64,000 nt of DNA from Vibrio navarrensis (GCF_015767675.1 NZ_CP065217.1:1054001-1118000); one strand, 5' to 3'; counted from the stretch's first letter, positions 51,210-60,458 are shown. Notes: generated by a model from the sequence alone, not told the origin. Program-made: numbers and translations.

Positions 51210-52190
51210 TTAGAAAAAGGCGTACATAGAAAGTGCGCCATTTCCATAGATGGTGTGAGGCGACTCCATGTAGTCTGGTGTTTTCACTGCCAATGTGAAG
51301 CTAAAACCCAAGGTGCGATTGTACATGGCGATCCCCGCAACCGCAGTGCTTTGCCAGGGTTGTAGTGTGACATCGAACGCTTCACTTGGCTCCGGAATGC
51401 CTGAACGCTCACCCTCAATACTCAGATCATTGAAACGGTATCGACCAGTAATACCAGAGAAGAGAAACCAGCCAGACGAGGTGTTGCCCATCATGCCGGC
51501 GTTAAATGGCCGCTCCACACTGATGTCGGCCGCTCCCATAGACTGGCTGAGCTCCGAGCCATAACGGAACATTATCCCCGCAGAGAGATCACTGCGAAAG
51601 TTGCTGGCGTTCACCTCAACTAGATTAGAGATTTCCCACTCTTTGCTGTCCTGAAGTGGTTCACGCAGTAAGTTATCGAAACGTTTATAACCAACCCCGA
51701 CAGTAAACTGATTATCGACTTGATACTCCCATCCTTTGGGTTCAGTCGAGCCGGTAATGCTATGCACTAGGCGCTGCGCTTTTTCCGATAAAGCGTGCTC
51801 GCCTGTGGTTCCAAGCGTTAGGTTATAGCGAACAGATTGCTGCGGATTCAGACTGAGGTAATTGATTTCGGTATGAAAAAAACCAGCGTAGGGGCGATCA
51901 TTGGCGATCGGCTCTGTGGCACCAATGTCTGATGGCGTCCACATTTTGTGGCCGATTAACCACTCAAATTTATCAATTGAACTAGCATACTTCTCCGACA
52001 TACTCATCCAAGCATACTGACTCTCGCGGCTTAACGCTGGTGTGGTATAGGAGAGAAAGAGGCCATTGGTATAGTCTTGATCGACGCCGAAAATGCCATC
52101 GTTGTCGAGACTAAACGAGAAAGTGGAGTTGACGGAAGCGAGAGCCGTTGGAGAGAGTAGTCCAAGCGCAAGGTAAGTAAGTAATTTCAT
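51210..52190 (-). CDS. lpxR: Lipid A 3'-O-deacylase LpxR
   Basis: A 326-residue outer-membrane beta-barrel enzyme that removes the 3'-acyloxyacyl chain of lipid A and dampens TLR4 recognition. Signal peptide MKLLTYLALGLLSPTALA is followed by the family motifs DNDG (29-32), DYTNG (39-43), NDRPYAG (97-103) and the helix LVHS with catalytic H143; the terminal residue is Phe, as in most barrels. The active-site set looks complete. The start at 52190 supplies the signal peptide; a longer in-frame reading (52319) would cross the pflB terminator. It is convergent with the chemoreceptor gene. Confidence 0.9.
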   Translation of the reverse strand: MKLLTYLALGLLSPTALASVNSTFSFSLDNDGIFGVDQDYTNGLFLSYTTPALSRESQYAWMSMSEKYASSIDKFEWLIGHKMWTPSDIGATEPIANDRPYAGFFHTEINYLSLNPQQSVRYNLTLGTTGEHALSEKAQRLVHSITGSTEPKGWEYQVDNQFTVGVGYKRFDNLLREPLQDSKEWEISNLVEVNASNFRSDLSAGIMFRYGSELSQSMGAADISVERPFNAGMMGNTSSGWFLFSGITGRYRFNDLSIEGERSGIPEPSEAFDVTLQPWQSTAVAGIAMYNRTLGFSFTLAVKTPDYMESPHTIYGNGALSMYAFF

Positions 52191-52271
52191 AATGTCACAA
52201 CAGTTTTTCGCCTCATAATACTGCAATATCCAGCTATCTCCCAGAGTTAGCTTGCCTGTTGGTAGAATTCG

Positions 52272-52310
52272 TAACCAAAAACAAAAAGCCGGCGCATAGT
52301 GCGCCGGCTT
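52272..52310 (-). terminator. Terminator of pflB
   Basis: Perfect 10-bp stem AAGCCGGCGC/GCGCCGGCTT with a 5-nt loop; the minus-strand tail is TTTTTGTTTTTGG. It separates pflB from lpxR. Confidence 0.92.
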
Positions 52311-52328
52311 GGATGTCACATTGAAATC

Positions 52329-54605
52329 TTATAGAGATTCAGTGAAAGTACGAGCGATAACGTCTTGCTGCTGTTCCGCAGTCAGAGAGTTAAAGCGAAC
52401 TGCGTATCCAGATACACGGATAGTTAGCTGAGGGTACTTCTCTGGGTGCTTCACTGCATCAAGCAGAGTGTCACGGTTTAGAACGTTAACGTTCAGGTGT
52501 TGACCACCCTCGATGCCTGCTTCGTGATGGAAGTAACCATCCATCAGACCAGCCAGGTTAGCACGCTGTGAGTTCTCATCTTTACCCAGTGCATTTGGCA
52601 CGATAGAGAAGGTATAAGAAATACCATCTTTCGCGTGAGCAAATGGCAGTTTACCGACTGAAGTCAGAGATGCGACCGCACCTTTTTCGTCACGACCGTG
52701 CATTGGGTTTGCACCTGGTGCAAATGGAGCACCTGCACGACGACCGTCTGGCGTGTTACCTGTCTTCTTACCGTATACCACGTTTGATGTGATAGTTAGG
52801 ATAGACTGAGTAGGAACAGCATCACGGTAAGTCTTAAGCTTACGGATCTTGTTCATGAACACTTCAACAAGTTCACAAGCGATGTCATCAACGCGAGCAT
52901 CGTTGTTACCAAATTTAGGGTAATCACCTTCGATTTCGAAGTCGATTGCTACGCCATCTTCGTCACGGATTGGTTTCACTTTCGCGTACTTGATTGCAGA
53001 AAGTGAGTCAGCTGCGATAGAGAGACCTGCGATACCACATGCCATTGTACGGTATACGTCACGGTCGTGTAGTGCCATTAGTGCAGACTCGTAGCTGTAC
53101 TTGTCGTGCATGAAGTGGATTGCGTTTAGTGCAGCAACGTACTGCTTAGCTAGCCAATCCATGAAGTGGTCTAGGCTGCTCCACACTTCGTCGAAGTCTA
53201 GTACTTCTGAAGTGATCTTAGGCATTACTGGGCCAACTTGCATTTTCAGCTTCTCATCAACACCACCGTTGATTGCGTAAAGCATCGTTTTCGCTAGGTT
53301 AGCACGAGCACCAAAGAACTGCATTTGTTTACCAACAACCATTGGAGATACACAACATGCGATGGCGTAGTCGTCAGACTTCATGTCTGGACGCATTAAG
53401 TCGTCGTTTTCGTACTGGATTGAAGAAGTATCGATAGATACCTTCGCACAGAACTTCTTGAAGCCTTCAGGTAGCTGCTCAGACCAAAGAACCGTGATGT
53501 TTGGCTCTGGAGAAGGACCCATAGTGTATAGAGAGTTGAGGAAACGGAAGTTTGAACGCGTTACTAGCGTACGACCGTCAAGACCCATACCACCCATAGA
53601 TTCTGTTGCCCAGATTGGGTCACCAGAGAATAGATCATCGTACTCAGGAGTACGTAGGAAACGAACCATACGCAGCTTCATAACGAAGTGGTCGATCATT
53701 TCTTGTGCTTCATCTTCAGTGATCTTGCCTGCTTTCATGTCGCGCTCAATGTACACGTCTAAGAAAGTAGAAGTACGACCTAGAGACATCGCCGCGCCGT
53801 TTTGAGACTTAACTGCCGCTAGGTAGCCAAAGTAAGTCCACTGGATCGCTTCTTGCGCGGTTTCTGCTGGGCGAGAAATATCGTAACCGTATTTCGCTGC
53901 CATTTTTTTCATTTGGCCTAGAGCACGGTGTTGCTCAGCGATCTCTTCACGAAGCTGCATGGTCATTTGCAGATCTTCGCCATTTTCGAATTTTCCTTGC
54001 AGAGAAGTAAACTGAGCCAGTTTGTCCTTCATTAGGAAGTCGATACCGTATAGGGCAACACGACGGTAGTCACCGATGATACGACCACGGCCGTAAGCAT
54101 CTGGAAGACCAGTCAGAACACCAGACTTACGACAAGCTAGGATATCTGGAGTGTAGATATCGAACACGCCAGCGTTGTGCGTTTTGCGGTATTCTGTGTA
54201 GATTTTAGAGATTTGAGGATCGAGTTCACGGCCGTAAACTTTACAAGAACCTTCAACCATGCGGATACCACCGTTAGGGATGATCGCACGTTTCAGAGGA
54301 GCGTCAGTTTGTAGACCAACGATCTTTTCAATATCTTTGTTGATGTAGCCTGCATCGTGAGCAGTGATGGTAGAGATAAGAGAAGTGTCGAAGTCAACAG
54401 GAGCGTGTGTTGAGTTTTCCTGTCTGATGCCTTCCATTACCTTGTCCCAAAGCGCTTTAGTCGCTTCAGTACCTTCAGAAACTAGGAAAGATTCGTCGCC
54501 TTCGTACGGAGTGTAGTTCTTCTGAATGAAATCACGAACGTTTACTTCGTTTTGCCACTCACCTGCCGCAAAACCTTCCCAAGCTTTAGCAAATTGCTCT
54601 GCCAT
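52329..54605 (-). CDS. pflB: Pyruvate formate-lyase
   Basis: A 758-residue glycyl-radical enzyme that splits pyruvate with CoA into acetyl-CoA and formate under anaerobic conditions. The catalytic cysteine pair is C417-C418 in AIACCVSPM and the radical glycine is G733 in RVSGYAVRF. Length and ends match E. coli PflB. AGGTAGG precedes the ATG. Unlike E. coli there is no focA directly upstream; instead a DUF3360-like transporter gene with its own terminator lies there. The leader has an FNR-like box and a long perfect inverted repeat. Confidence 0.98.
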   Translation of the reverse strand: MAEQFAKAWEGFAAGEWQNEVNVRDFIQKNYTPYEGDESFLVSEGTEATKALWDKVMEGIRQENSTHAPVDFDTSLISTITAHDAGYINKDIEKIVGLQTDAPLKRAIIPNGGIRMVEGSCKVYGRELDPQISKIYTEYRKTHNAGVFDIYTPDILACRKSGVLTGLPDAYGRGRIIGDYRRVALYGIDFLMKDKLAQFTSLQGKFENGEDLQMTMQLREEIAEQHRALGQMKKMAAKYGYDISRPAETAQEAIQWTYFGYLAAVKSQNGAAMSLGRTSTFLDVYIERDMKAGKITEDEAQEMIDHFVMKLRMVRFLRTPEYDDLFSGDPIWATESMGGMGLDGRTLVTRSNFRFLNSLYTMGPSPEPNITVLWSEQLPEGFKKFCAKVSIDTSSIQYENDDLMRPDMKSDDYAIACCVSPMVVGKQMQFFGARANLAKTMLYAINGGVDEKLKMQVGPVMPKITSEVLDFDEVWSSLDHFMDWLAKQYVAALNAIHFMHDKYSYESALMALHDRDVYRTMACGIAGLSIAADSLSAIKYAKVKPIRDEDGVAIDFEIEGDYPKFGNNDARVDDIACELVEVFMNKIRKLKTYRDAVPTQSILTITSNVVYGKKTGNTPDGRRAGAPFAPGANPMHGRDEKGAVASLTSVGKLPFAHAKDGISYTFSIVPNALGKDENSQRANLAGLMDGYFHHEAGIEGGQHLNVNVLNRDTLLDAVKHPEKYPQLTIRVSGYAVRFNSLTAEQQQDVIARTFTESL

Positions 54606-54701
54606 GACATACCTACCTTTTTAGTAGAAAAAACACGTACTGCTGTGACTGTTGAGCCAGCCATCCTCTTGTAGAAGAGGCCCAGTACACTCTTATTAAT
54701 A

Positions 54702-54748
54702 ACAATATCTATCGGTTTTTGAGTTCGCTAGAAAACGATAGATATTGT
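54702..54748. repeat. Perfect 13-bp inverted repeat in pflB leader
   Basis: ACAATATCTATCG (54702-54714) and its exact complement CGATAGATATTGT (54736-54748) flank a 21-base spacer, 97-143 bases upstream of the pflB ATG. It lacks a T-tract. It may be an operator or an mRNA leader stem-loop. A smaller hairpin, CCTCTT/AAGAGG, lies closer to the gene at 54665-54680. Confidence 0.85.
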
Positions 54749-54812
54749 CACTGTTTTTGTTGGGTATCTTGATGACTTGGCTTTAGGTTAAGCTAAAAAA
54801 TTTTTGCAAACC

Positions 54813-54826
54813 TTAAACTAAATCAA
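54813..54826 (-). promoter_or_regulatory. FNR-like box upstream of pflB
   Basis: The plus-strand sequence TTAAACTAAATCAA reads as TTGAT-N4-TTTAA on the minus strand, a perfect left half and 3 of 5 in the other (8 of 10 overall). It is 208-221 bases before the pflB start. pflB is FNR-activated in E. coli. Confidence 0.45.
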
Positions 54827-54853
54827 TAAATACTCAAAAAACTCAATAAAATT

Positions 54854-54876
54854 TGGGTGGTGACCAGCACCACCCA
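54854..54876 (-). terminator. Terminator of the DUF3360-like gene
   Basis: Perfect 9-bp stem TGGGTGGTG/CACCACCCA with a 5-nt loop; on the minus strand it is followed by AATTTTATT. It separates the transporter gene from pflB. Confidence 0.82.
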
Positions 54877-54891
54877 CACTTTATTTTAATC

Positions 54892-56439
54892 TTACAGCCA
54901 AGCTTTGATGCCATACTGGCTTTCTAGCATACCCACTGCAAGCATAGCAACCAGACAGATAATCAGTACGCCTCCAGGGATCACGACTTTGTCAACAAAA
55001 GAGAGTTTAGACGCACGCTTTTTGTCACCAATCAGGCCATTGTTGTCCAGAAGCATAGTCAACGCCCAAGCCAGCACAGGGTTAACCACCGCAGAACCGA
55101 AGATACAGATACCCGCAGCTTGTGAATCTTTGGTGTCTCTCACCATCTGCATACCTGCTTCAAGCAGCGGTAGGAACACACCCACGAGAAGTGCGCAGCG
55201 CATCACAGGTGGCCATACTGCAACGTCCATTGGGAATCCAAGAACGGCGATAGTCATAACCAAAGTACCCAGGATGATCGCGCCGGCAGGGATTGGACGT
55301 TTTGCAATCGCTGCTGGAATCATGTACGTCCCCCAAGACGAAGTGATGTTGCCGCCGCCCAGTGCAGTACCAACCATCTGGCGGATAGAACACATGGTCA
55401 TGGTGTCGTCCACATCCATCAGTACTTTTTCTGTCTTCTTAGGATAGTTCAATTCTTGGAAAATACGGTGGCCAAGGAAATCTGGAGACCACATCGCTAC
55501 CGCTAGAATCGCAAATGGCAGAGAAGCAATAAAGTGCTGCAGATTTGGCAAGCCAAGTTGCCAGCCAGTCTCAGTGCTACCCCACCAGTAAATTGGGTTT
55601 AGGTTAGGTAGGCCCATCTGGGTTTCAAACTTCAGATCAAAACCCGCGCCTAGCGCAAGTGCAATCACCAAGCCAGTCAACGCGCAGACAGGAATGGCTA
55701 ACCAACGTAGGTTGAGTTTAGCGAGCAGCGCGTAGATAACGATGTTAATGCCAAGTACTACCAAGCCAATGTAACCTAGGCTACCCGCCGCAATGTCTGC
55801 GGATTGCAAGCCGACGGCCCATTCTTGGATTGATGTGATTTGGCTCATGGTTCCGGTGAAACCGAGGAAGATCAACAAACCGCCAGCGGTGCCTTCCGAA
55901 GTGAGATTGACCAGCTTAGAACCGCCTTTGAAGTAGCTCAGAAGCAGACCAAAAACGCCGAGTAACAATGCCAATGCAAGAGGGTGCGCACCGGCAAGAG
56001 CAATCGCGCCGATAAGAGGAATCATTGGGCCGTGGTTACCGGCTAGGTTGGCTCGCGGATTGACAAAGCCAGAAGCGATCACACAGAAGAACAGGGCAGG
56101 GAACAACATTTCTACACGAGCAACTTCGATAGCGAATTCTTTACCTAAGTTGATGTGATCCCAAGCTTGAGTTAGGCCATCAGCCCAAGACATCATCACC
56201 GCTGAGTACATCGCGATGATGCCGATAGTGCCTGCGAGTGCTGGAACAAGGTCTTCAAGTTCAAAACGGAAGTCACGACCAGGAAGGTTTAGACCGAAGC
56301 GACGTGGCTTCATGATCTGCAGTTCGTGGTCTAGATAGTCTGAGCGGCTGGCAAATTCAGACGCGGGACGATGAAGCTCTTGATAGCTCTTTGTCTCGAT
56401 ATCTGAATCAGAGTGCACTTTATTCACTGCGTCTGACAT
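54892..56439 (-). CDS. DUF3360-like multi-spanning membrane protein upstream of pflB
   Basis: A 515-residue inner-membrane protein with about twelve hydrophobic segments between residues 65 and 505, after a polar N-terminus (about 55 residues). It resembles the uncharacterised DUF3360 family of vibrios and relatives. Segments such as GFVNPRANLAGNHGPMIPLI and SEGTAGGLLIFLGFTG recall the SulP/nucleobase-ascorbate transporter fold, but I cannot name a substrate. GAGGA precedes the ATG. It has its own terminator, lies directly upstream of pflB on the same strand (287 bases apart) where enterics carry focA, and has an FNR-type box upstream. Confidence 0.7.
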   Translation of the reverse strand: MSDAVNKVHSDSDIETKSYQELHRPASEFASRSDYLDHELQIMKPRRFGLNLPGRDFRFELEDLVPALAGTIGIIAMYSAVMMSWADGLTQAWDHINLGKEFAIEVARVEMLFPALFFCVIASGFVNPRANLAGNHGPMIPLIGAIALAGAHPLALALLLGVFGLLLSYFKGGSKLVNLTSEGTAGGLLIFLGFTGTMSQITSIQEWAVGLQSADIAAGSLGYIGLVVLGINIVIYALLAKLNLRWLAIPVCALTGLVIALALGAGFDLKFETQMGLPNLNPIYWWGSTETGWQLGLPNLQHFIASLPFAILAVAMWSPDFLGHRIFQELNYPKKTEKVLMDVDDTMTMCSIRQMVGTALGGGNITSSWGTYMIPAAIAKRPIPAGAIILGTLVMTIAVLGFPMDVAVWPPVMRCALLVGVFLPLLEAGMQMVRDTKDSQAAGICIFGSAVVNPVLAWALTMLLDNNGLIGDKKRASKLSFVDKVVIPGGVLIICLVAMLAVGMLESQYGIKAWL

Positions 56440-56896
56440 AGATTCCTCATATATTTAAAAAGTTAGTAATTCTTTCTCAATTCCACACGCCGGCTTTTTT
56501 GCAGGCCGTTTATGCTAGCTATTATTCACTTAATTGTTGCACGAGTACTACGTGCCTAAGCATAGCTAAGTTTTTAATCAATGATGGCTTGAAAGCAGCC
56601 TCATCTTTGCCGCGAGTCTAACAAGTTAACCCTTTAGGATGATTGATTTAGATCACTGAAAGAATTGATGTGAAAGAAAACTACGGAAAGTATCTCAGTT
56701 GCGAAAAAACCATGCTTTTTATATGTAATTTGCTTTCATAAGTTACGTTTTTTAGAAAATTTGAAACAAATATGCATCAAGGTGAGCTTGTTTGTTCACA
56801 AATCAGACATTGAAGTGCAAGAAGTTGGCGCTAATTTTGCTATTGTTCGTTGAGTGACGTTTAATTGGCGAAACTTTGCCGTATCAGGAAGAGAAT
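56440..56896. other. 457-base divergent intergenic region between the DUF3360-like gene and the polyglycine lipoprotein gene
   Basis: No reading frame or RNA gene is supported. It is AT-rich and must hold both promoters. A small inverted repeat GCACG/CGTGC lies at 56539-56555. The strongest regulatory match is the FNR-type box listed separately. No riboswitch was recognised. Confidence 0.6.
56643..56656. promoter_or_regulatory. FNR/CRP-like site between divergent genes
   Basis: TTGATTTAGATCAC matches the FNR consensus TTGAT-N4-ATCAA at 9 of 10 positions. It lies about 204 bases from the DUF3360-like start on the minus strand and 240 bases from the lipoprotein start on the plus strand, so the target is uncertain. 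Confidence 0.6.
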
Positions 56897-58375
56897 ATGA
56901 AGAATCTAAAACTATTGCCGCTTGTAGCGATGATCTCTGGCGTATTGGTTGGCTGCGGCGGTGGAGGCGGTGGAGGCGGTGGCGGTGGTACACCAGTCGC
57001 TACGTATACTTGGCAAGTTGTTGATGTTTACAAAGAAGAACGTTCAAAAGTCTTAACTGGATGTGCAATATTTGCCAATATGAGCGACGGTAGTGGAGAT
57101 GTCATTGCGTCGCGCGTCGCAAATAGGGACTATCGTATTCTTTTTCACAACTCAGATGGTTCGGTTGTGATAGACAAGACTATTGAAGGGGCAGACCTTC
57201 CCTCATCAGGAATTATTACGTTTAAAGAAAGCGATGTTCCTGACGGAGGTTATGTTGCGTTAGAAGAGCTCGATGGACGATCGATAGGACAACGGGATAG
57301 CTATATGTTTGGTGTCCACAAGAGCCTACTCCAAAATATGACGTTAGCGATTAGTTCGCCTCAAACAAATAATAGCTGTTACAAAGGTGAGCAAGAGCCG
57401 AAAGATTCAACGAAGAATGACGCAGTTATCGCTGTTACAGCAAACGGAAATCCAGCTTTCTTTATGACAAGCTCGTCAGAGTCTAATACTAAAGGTGGTA
57501 CTCAGCCTGTAGGTCTTTCTGTTCATTCAGGAATTCCATCAGTAGAGAAGAAATTGGTTACTGCGTTTTCACAGTACTCAAACAGTGAAGCCAATAATCT
57601 AACGCAATATGCGATTGTGCCTGTCAACGCGGTATATGACGTGACCAATCCCCCAACCAATCCACCTGTTTCCATTCTAAGTGACAACCACATAGTCTCA
57701 ACTGGCTTTACAGCGACAGATCTGAATCTTAGCAACAGCGGTGTAGAAGTTGTTTTGAGCGGGGGTGTTTACCAATGGCAACCCCTTTTTGATTCTAGTA
57801 TTACGTATTCTATAGCTAAATCTGAAGTGGACTTGTCTAGCTGGAGCTTTCGTCTCAACGGAACCACGCCTGATATCAGTGGAAGTTGGATATATACGGC
57901 ACAAAAAGTGGCTGATGGTAATGACGTCAATATTTCATATCCTAACGTTCACGATTTTTCTACGACGACGATCGGAGCATGTGGAAACAGTTATTGTGTC
58001 AATTCAGTAGGTTATTCCCCTTCTGACTTCCAAGTCCAGAGAACTGCTATTCGTTCAAAGACTGATGCTGATAGAGACTTTTTCCAAACAGTTTATTCAA
58101 TACCATCGCGGTCTCAGGTGATCTTAAAGAGTCCTAGTGAGCAAATAGTGCCAAAAGCGACGGATAGAGTTGAAATCCAAGTTGTAGATTCTAATGCGTC
58201 TCTGCGCGATAAAGCTAAGTTTACGATGGCTTTAGGGATGAACCTGCAAAACTTAGGAACAGACACAACTTTCAAAGATTTCAACGGTGTTGTCATGTTA
58301 CCTAGTGAGCAACTTAAATATAAGAAGCTGATGATGAGCCAAAACTACCAAGCCTTATCAAACAAAGTAAATTAA
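56897..58375 (+). CDS. Lipoprotein with polyglycine tract, function unknown
   Basis: A 492-residue predicted lipoprotein: signal peptide MKNLKLLPLVAMISGVLVGC with lipidated C20, followed at once by eleven glycines (G21-G31), then a Ser/Asn/Thr-rich mature part rich in beta strands, with three more cysteines. I do not recognise a domain. AGGAAG precedes the ATG at 56897; an upstream in-frame start at 56876 would spoil the signal peptide. The glycine tract is encoded by GGN codons in a 9-bp pattern (GGCGGTGGA) that could vary in number. Base composition is more AT-rich than in its neighbours, suggesting it is accessory DNA. A terminator follows. Confidence 0.8.
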   Translation: MKNLKLLPLVAMISGVLVGCGGGGGGGGGGGTPVATYTWQVVDVYKEERSKVLTGCAIFANMSDGSGDVIASRVANRDYRILFHNSDGSVVIDKTIEGADLPSSGIITFKESDVPDGGYVALEELDGRSIGQRDSYMFGVHKSLLQNMTLAISSPQTNNSCYKGEQEPKDSTKNDAVIAVTANGNPAFFMTSSSESNTKGGTQPVGLSVHSGIPSVEKKLVTAFSQYSNSEANNLTQYAIVPVNAVYDVTNPPTNPPVSILSDNHIVSTGFTATDLNLSNSGVEVVLSGGVYQWQPLFDSSITYSIAKSEVDLSSWSFRLNGTTPDISGSWIYTAQKVADGNDVNISYPNVHDFSTTTIGACGNSYCVNSVGYSPSDFQVQRTAIRSKTDADRDFFQTVYSIPSRSQVILKSPSEQIVPKATDRVEIQVVDSNASLRDKAKFTMALGMNLQNLGTDTTFKDFNGVVMLPSEQLKYKKLMMSQNYQALSNKVN

Positions 58376-58416
58376 GTGCATTTGTTGCACTAGTTAACGA
58401 AAATCAAACACAAACT

Positions 58417-58442
58417 AGCCTCCATCTCGGAGGCTTTTTTTA
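58417..58442 (+). terminator. Terminator after polyglycine lipoprotein gene
   Basis: Perfect 7-bp stem AGCCTCC/GGAGGCT with loop ATCTC and a run of seven T. Confidence 0.92.
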
Positions 58443-58627
58443 CTCTCTATGCAGGCTAAAAAGAATAATTTGCTAAATGGTGAATAAAAATACATTATTC
58501 ATTTCTATTTATTCGAATTTTTCAGGTTAATAAATTGTTGCAGGTAAATTGATAGAATGCTAGCTTGTAACTCAATAAGAGGGCGGAATGCCCCGGCAGT
58601 GACAAAAAATACAGGGAGTAGAAGCGC

Positions 58628-59398
58628 ATGCAAGATGTACCAGCGCTGGACATTAAACAACTGCACAAAACGTTTGGTCAGAACGAAGTGCTCAAGGGTA
58701 TTTCACTTTCTGCGCATAAAGGGGATGTCATTTCTATCATCGGCTCTTCCGGTTCCGGTAAGAGTACTTTTCTAAGATGCATTAATTTGCTTGAAACGCC
58801 AACCGCAGGGGAGATTTGGGTTAACGGCGAATTGATCCAGATGAAAAACAACCGTGCAGGCGAATCTGTCCCAGCCAATGAGAAACAAGTGCAACGTATC
58901 CGTTCACGTTTAGCCATGGTTTTTCAAGGGTTCAATTTATGGTCACACATGACAGTGCTGGAAAATGTGATTGAAGCGCCTGTGCATGTGCTTGGTGTGC
59001 CAAAAGCGCAGGCGATAGAAAATGCAGAAATACTGCTGAAGAAAGTCGGCCTGTATGAACGCAAAGATTACTACCCGGGGCATTTGTCTGGTGGTCAACA
59101 GCAGCGTGCCGCGATTGCTCGCGCTCTAGCGGTGGAACCAGAAGTGATGCTGTTTGATGAACCGACTTCCGCGCTCGACCCAGAACTGGTCGGCGAAGTA
59201 TTAGGGGTAATGCGAGATTTGGCCGCGGAAGGGCGAACCATGCTCGTCGTGACGCACGAGATGGCGTTTGCTCGTGATGTGTCAAACCACGTGATGTTCC
59301 TTCATCAAGGGCTGGTGGAAGAACAGGGGAACCCAGCTAAACTGTTTACAAACCCAGATTCAGAACGGTTAAAACAGTTTATCTCGTCAATTTATTAA
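58628..59398 (+). CDS. hisP: Basic amino acid ABC transporter ATPase (HisP/ArtP-like)
   Basis: A 256-residue ATP-binding subunit. It has Walker A GSSGSGKST (39-47), a Q-loop VFQGFNLWSHMTVLENV, signature LSGGQQQRAAIARAL and Walker B VMLFDEPTSALDPELVGE, all typical of polar amino acid importers; the length and sequence fit HisP better than ArtP. It is the first gene of a four-gene operon with a binding protein and two permeases. Whether arginine, lysine, histidine or ornithine is imported cannot be told from this subunit. The spacing to the next gene is taken up by a large heptamer array. Confidence 0.9.
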   Translation: MQDVPALDIKQLHKTFGQNEVLKGISLSAHKGDVISIIGSSGSGKSTFLRCINLLETPTAGEIWVNGELIQMKNNRAGESVPANEKQVQRIRSRLAMVFQGFNLWSHMTVLENVIEAPVHVLGVPKAQAIENAEILLKKVGLYERKDYYPGHLSGGQQQRAAIARALAVEPEVMLFDEPTSALDPELVGEVLGVMRDLAAEGRTMLVVTHEMAFARDVSNHVMFLHQGLVEEQGNPAKLFTNPDSERLKQFISSIY

Positions 59399-59438
59399 AG
59401 GTTTTGCTTGCTAATTGAAGCAAGAAAGATAGTGGTTG

Positions 59439-59578
59439 CTAGAACCTAGAACCTAGAACCTAGAACCTAGAACCTAGAACCTAGAACCTAGAACCTAGAA
59501 CCTAGAACCTAGAACCTAGAACCTAGAACCTAGAACCTAGAACCTAGAACCTAGAACCTAGAACCTAGAACCTAGAAC
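59439..59578 (+). repeat. (CTAGAAC)20 heptanucleotide tandem repeat
   Basis: Twenty perfect copies of the 7-base unit CTAGAAC fill 59439-59578, followed by a broken copy (CTAAAC). They occupy most of the 228 bases between the ATPase gene and the binding-protein gene. Each unit contains CTAG and therefore a TAG on both strands; because 7 is not a multiple of 3, stops fall in all six frames. It is not a CRISPR array, since there are no spacers. Confidence 0.97.
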
Positions 59579-59626
59579 CTAAACACAACATCGCAACATA
59601 AAGAAAACAATCACAGGAGTATGGAT

Positions 59627-60397
59627 ATGAAAAAGTGGTTACTCGCAGCAACTTTGGCCGCGACAGCGGTATCGGGTATCGCACAAGCGAAGGATTGGAA
59701 AACCGTGCGTTTCGGTATTGAAGGGGCTTATCCTCCGTTTAGCTGGACAGAAGCCGATGGTTCTCTGAAGGGGTTTGACGTGGATATGGCAAATGCGCTG
59801 TGTAAAGAGATGCAGGTGGAGTGCAAAATTGTTCCGCAAGATTGGGATGGAATTATTCCTTCGCTGCTTGCTCGTAAATATGACGCGATTATTGCGGCGA
59901 TGTCGATTACCGAAGAGCGTAAAAAGAAAGTCGATTTCACCGGCAAGTATGCGCAAATTCCCAACAAGTTTATTGCCAAAAAAGGTGCAGGTTTAGATTT
60001 CGCTAGCCTAGACGGGGTGAAAATTGGCGTGCAACGCGCAACCACTCACGACAAATACCTCACTGATAATTACGGCAGTAAAGTGGATATCGTCCGTTAC
60101 GGTTCATTCGATGAGGCGTATCTGGATCTGGCCAATGGCCGTGTAGCGGCGGTACTGGGTGACGCGTCGGCACTTGAAGAAGGTGTGCTGAACAAACCGG
60201 GCGGTGACGCTTATGAGTTTGTCGGCCCGTCGCTGACAGATCCAAAATGGTTTGGTGAAGGTATGGGCATCGCTGTACGTAAACAAGACAAAGATCTCAC
60301 TAAGAAACTAGACGCCGCTATCGTCTCTCTGCGTGAGAAAGGTGTTTATCAGCAAATTGCAGCCAAGTACTTCAAGTACGATGTTTATGGTAACTAA
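59627..60397 (+). CDS. hisJ: Periplasmic basic amino acid-binding protein (HisJ/ArgT-like)
   Basis: A 256-residue periplasmic binding protein that delivers an amino acid to the permease pair. Signal peptide MKKWLLAATLAATAVSGIAQA is followed by RFGIEGAYPPFSW, DGIIPSLLARKYDAIIAAMS and ITEERKKKVDFT, all typical of the lysine/arginine/ornithine and histidine family. AGGAG lies 7 bases before the ATG at 59627; the ATG at 59621 is too close to it. It follows the heptamer array and is followed by a hairpin, which probably protects its mRNA so that it is made in excess over the permeases. Confidence 0.88.
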   Translation: MKKWLLAATLAATAVSGIAQAKDWKTVRFGIEGAYPPFSWTEADGSLKGFDVDMANALCKEMQVECKIVPQDWDGIIPSLLARKYDAIIAAMSITEERKKKVDFTGKYAQIPNKFIAKKGAGLDFASLDGVKIGVQRATTHDKYLTDNYGSKVDIVRYGSFDEAYLDLANGRVAAVLGDASALEEGVLNKPGGDAYEFVGPSLTDPKWFGEGMGIAVRKQDKDLTKKLDAAIVSLREKGVYQQIAAKYFKYDVYGN

Positions 60398-60419
60398 TAC
60401 CAGCCGATAACACTGCTCC

Positions 60420-60458
60420 CTGATTGCCGGTTCGTTCCTGGATGTACCCGGCAATCAG
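60420..60458 (+). other. Long stem-loop between binding-protein and permease genes
   Basis: CTGATTGCCGG (60420-60430) pairs perfectly with CCGGCAATCAG (60448-60458) around a 17-base loop. No U-tract follows, so it is more likely an mRNA-stabilising or processing hairpin within the operon than a terminator. Confidence 0.75.

Noticed and set aside
52191..52319. Extended N-terminus for LpxR
   Set aside because: It would run through the pflB terminator and place the signal peptide internally.
53383..53805. Plus-strand frame of 140 codons inside pflB
   Set aside because: It overlaps the conserved PflB core in antisense and reads as low-quality sequence with no start signal.
59439..59578. Heptamer array as a possible CRISPR
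   Set aside because: Units are contiguous and only 7 bases long with no spacers, and there are no cas genes.
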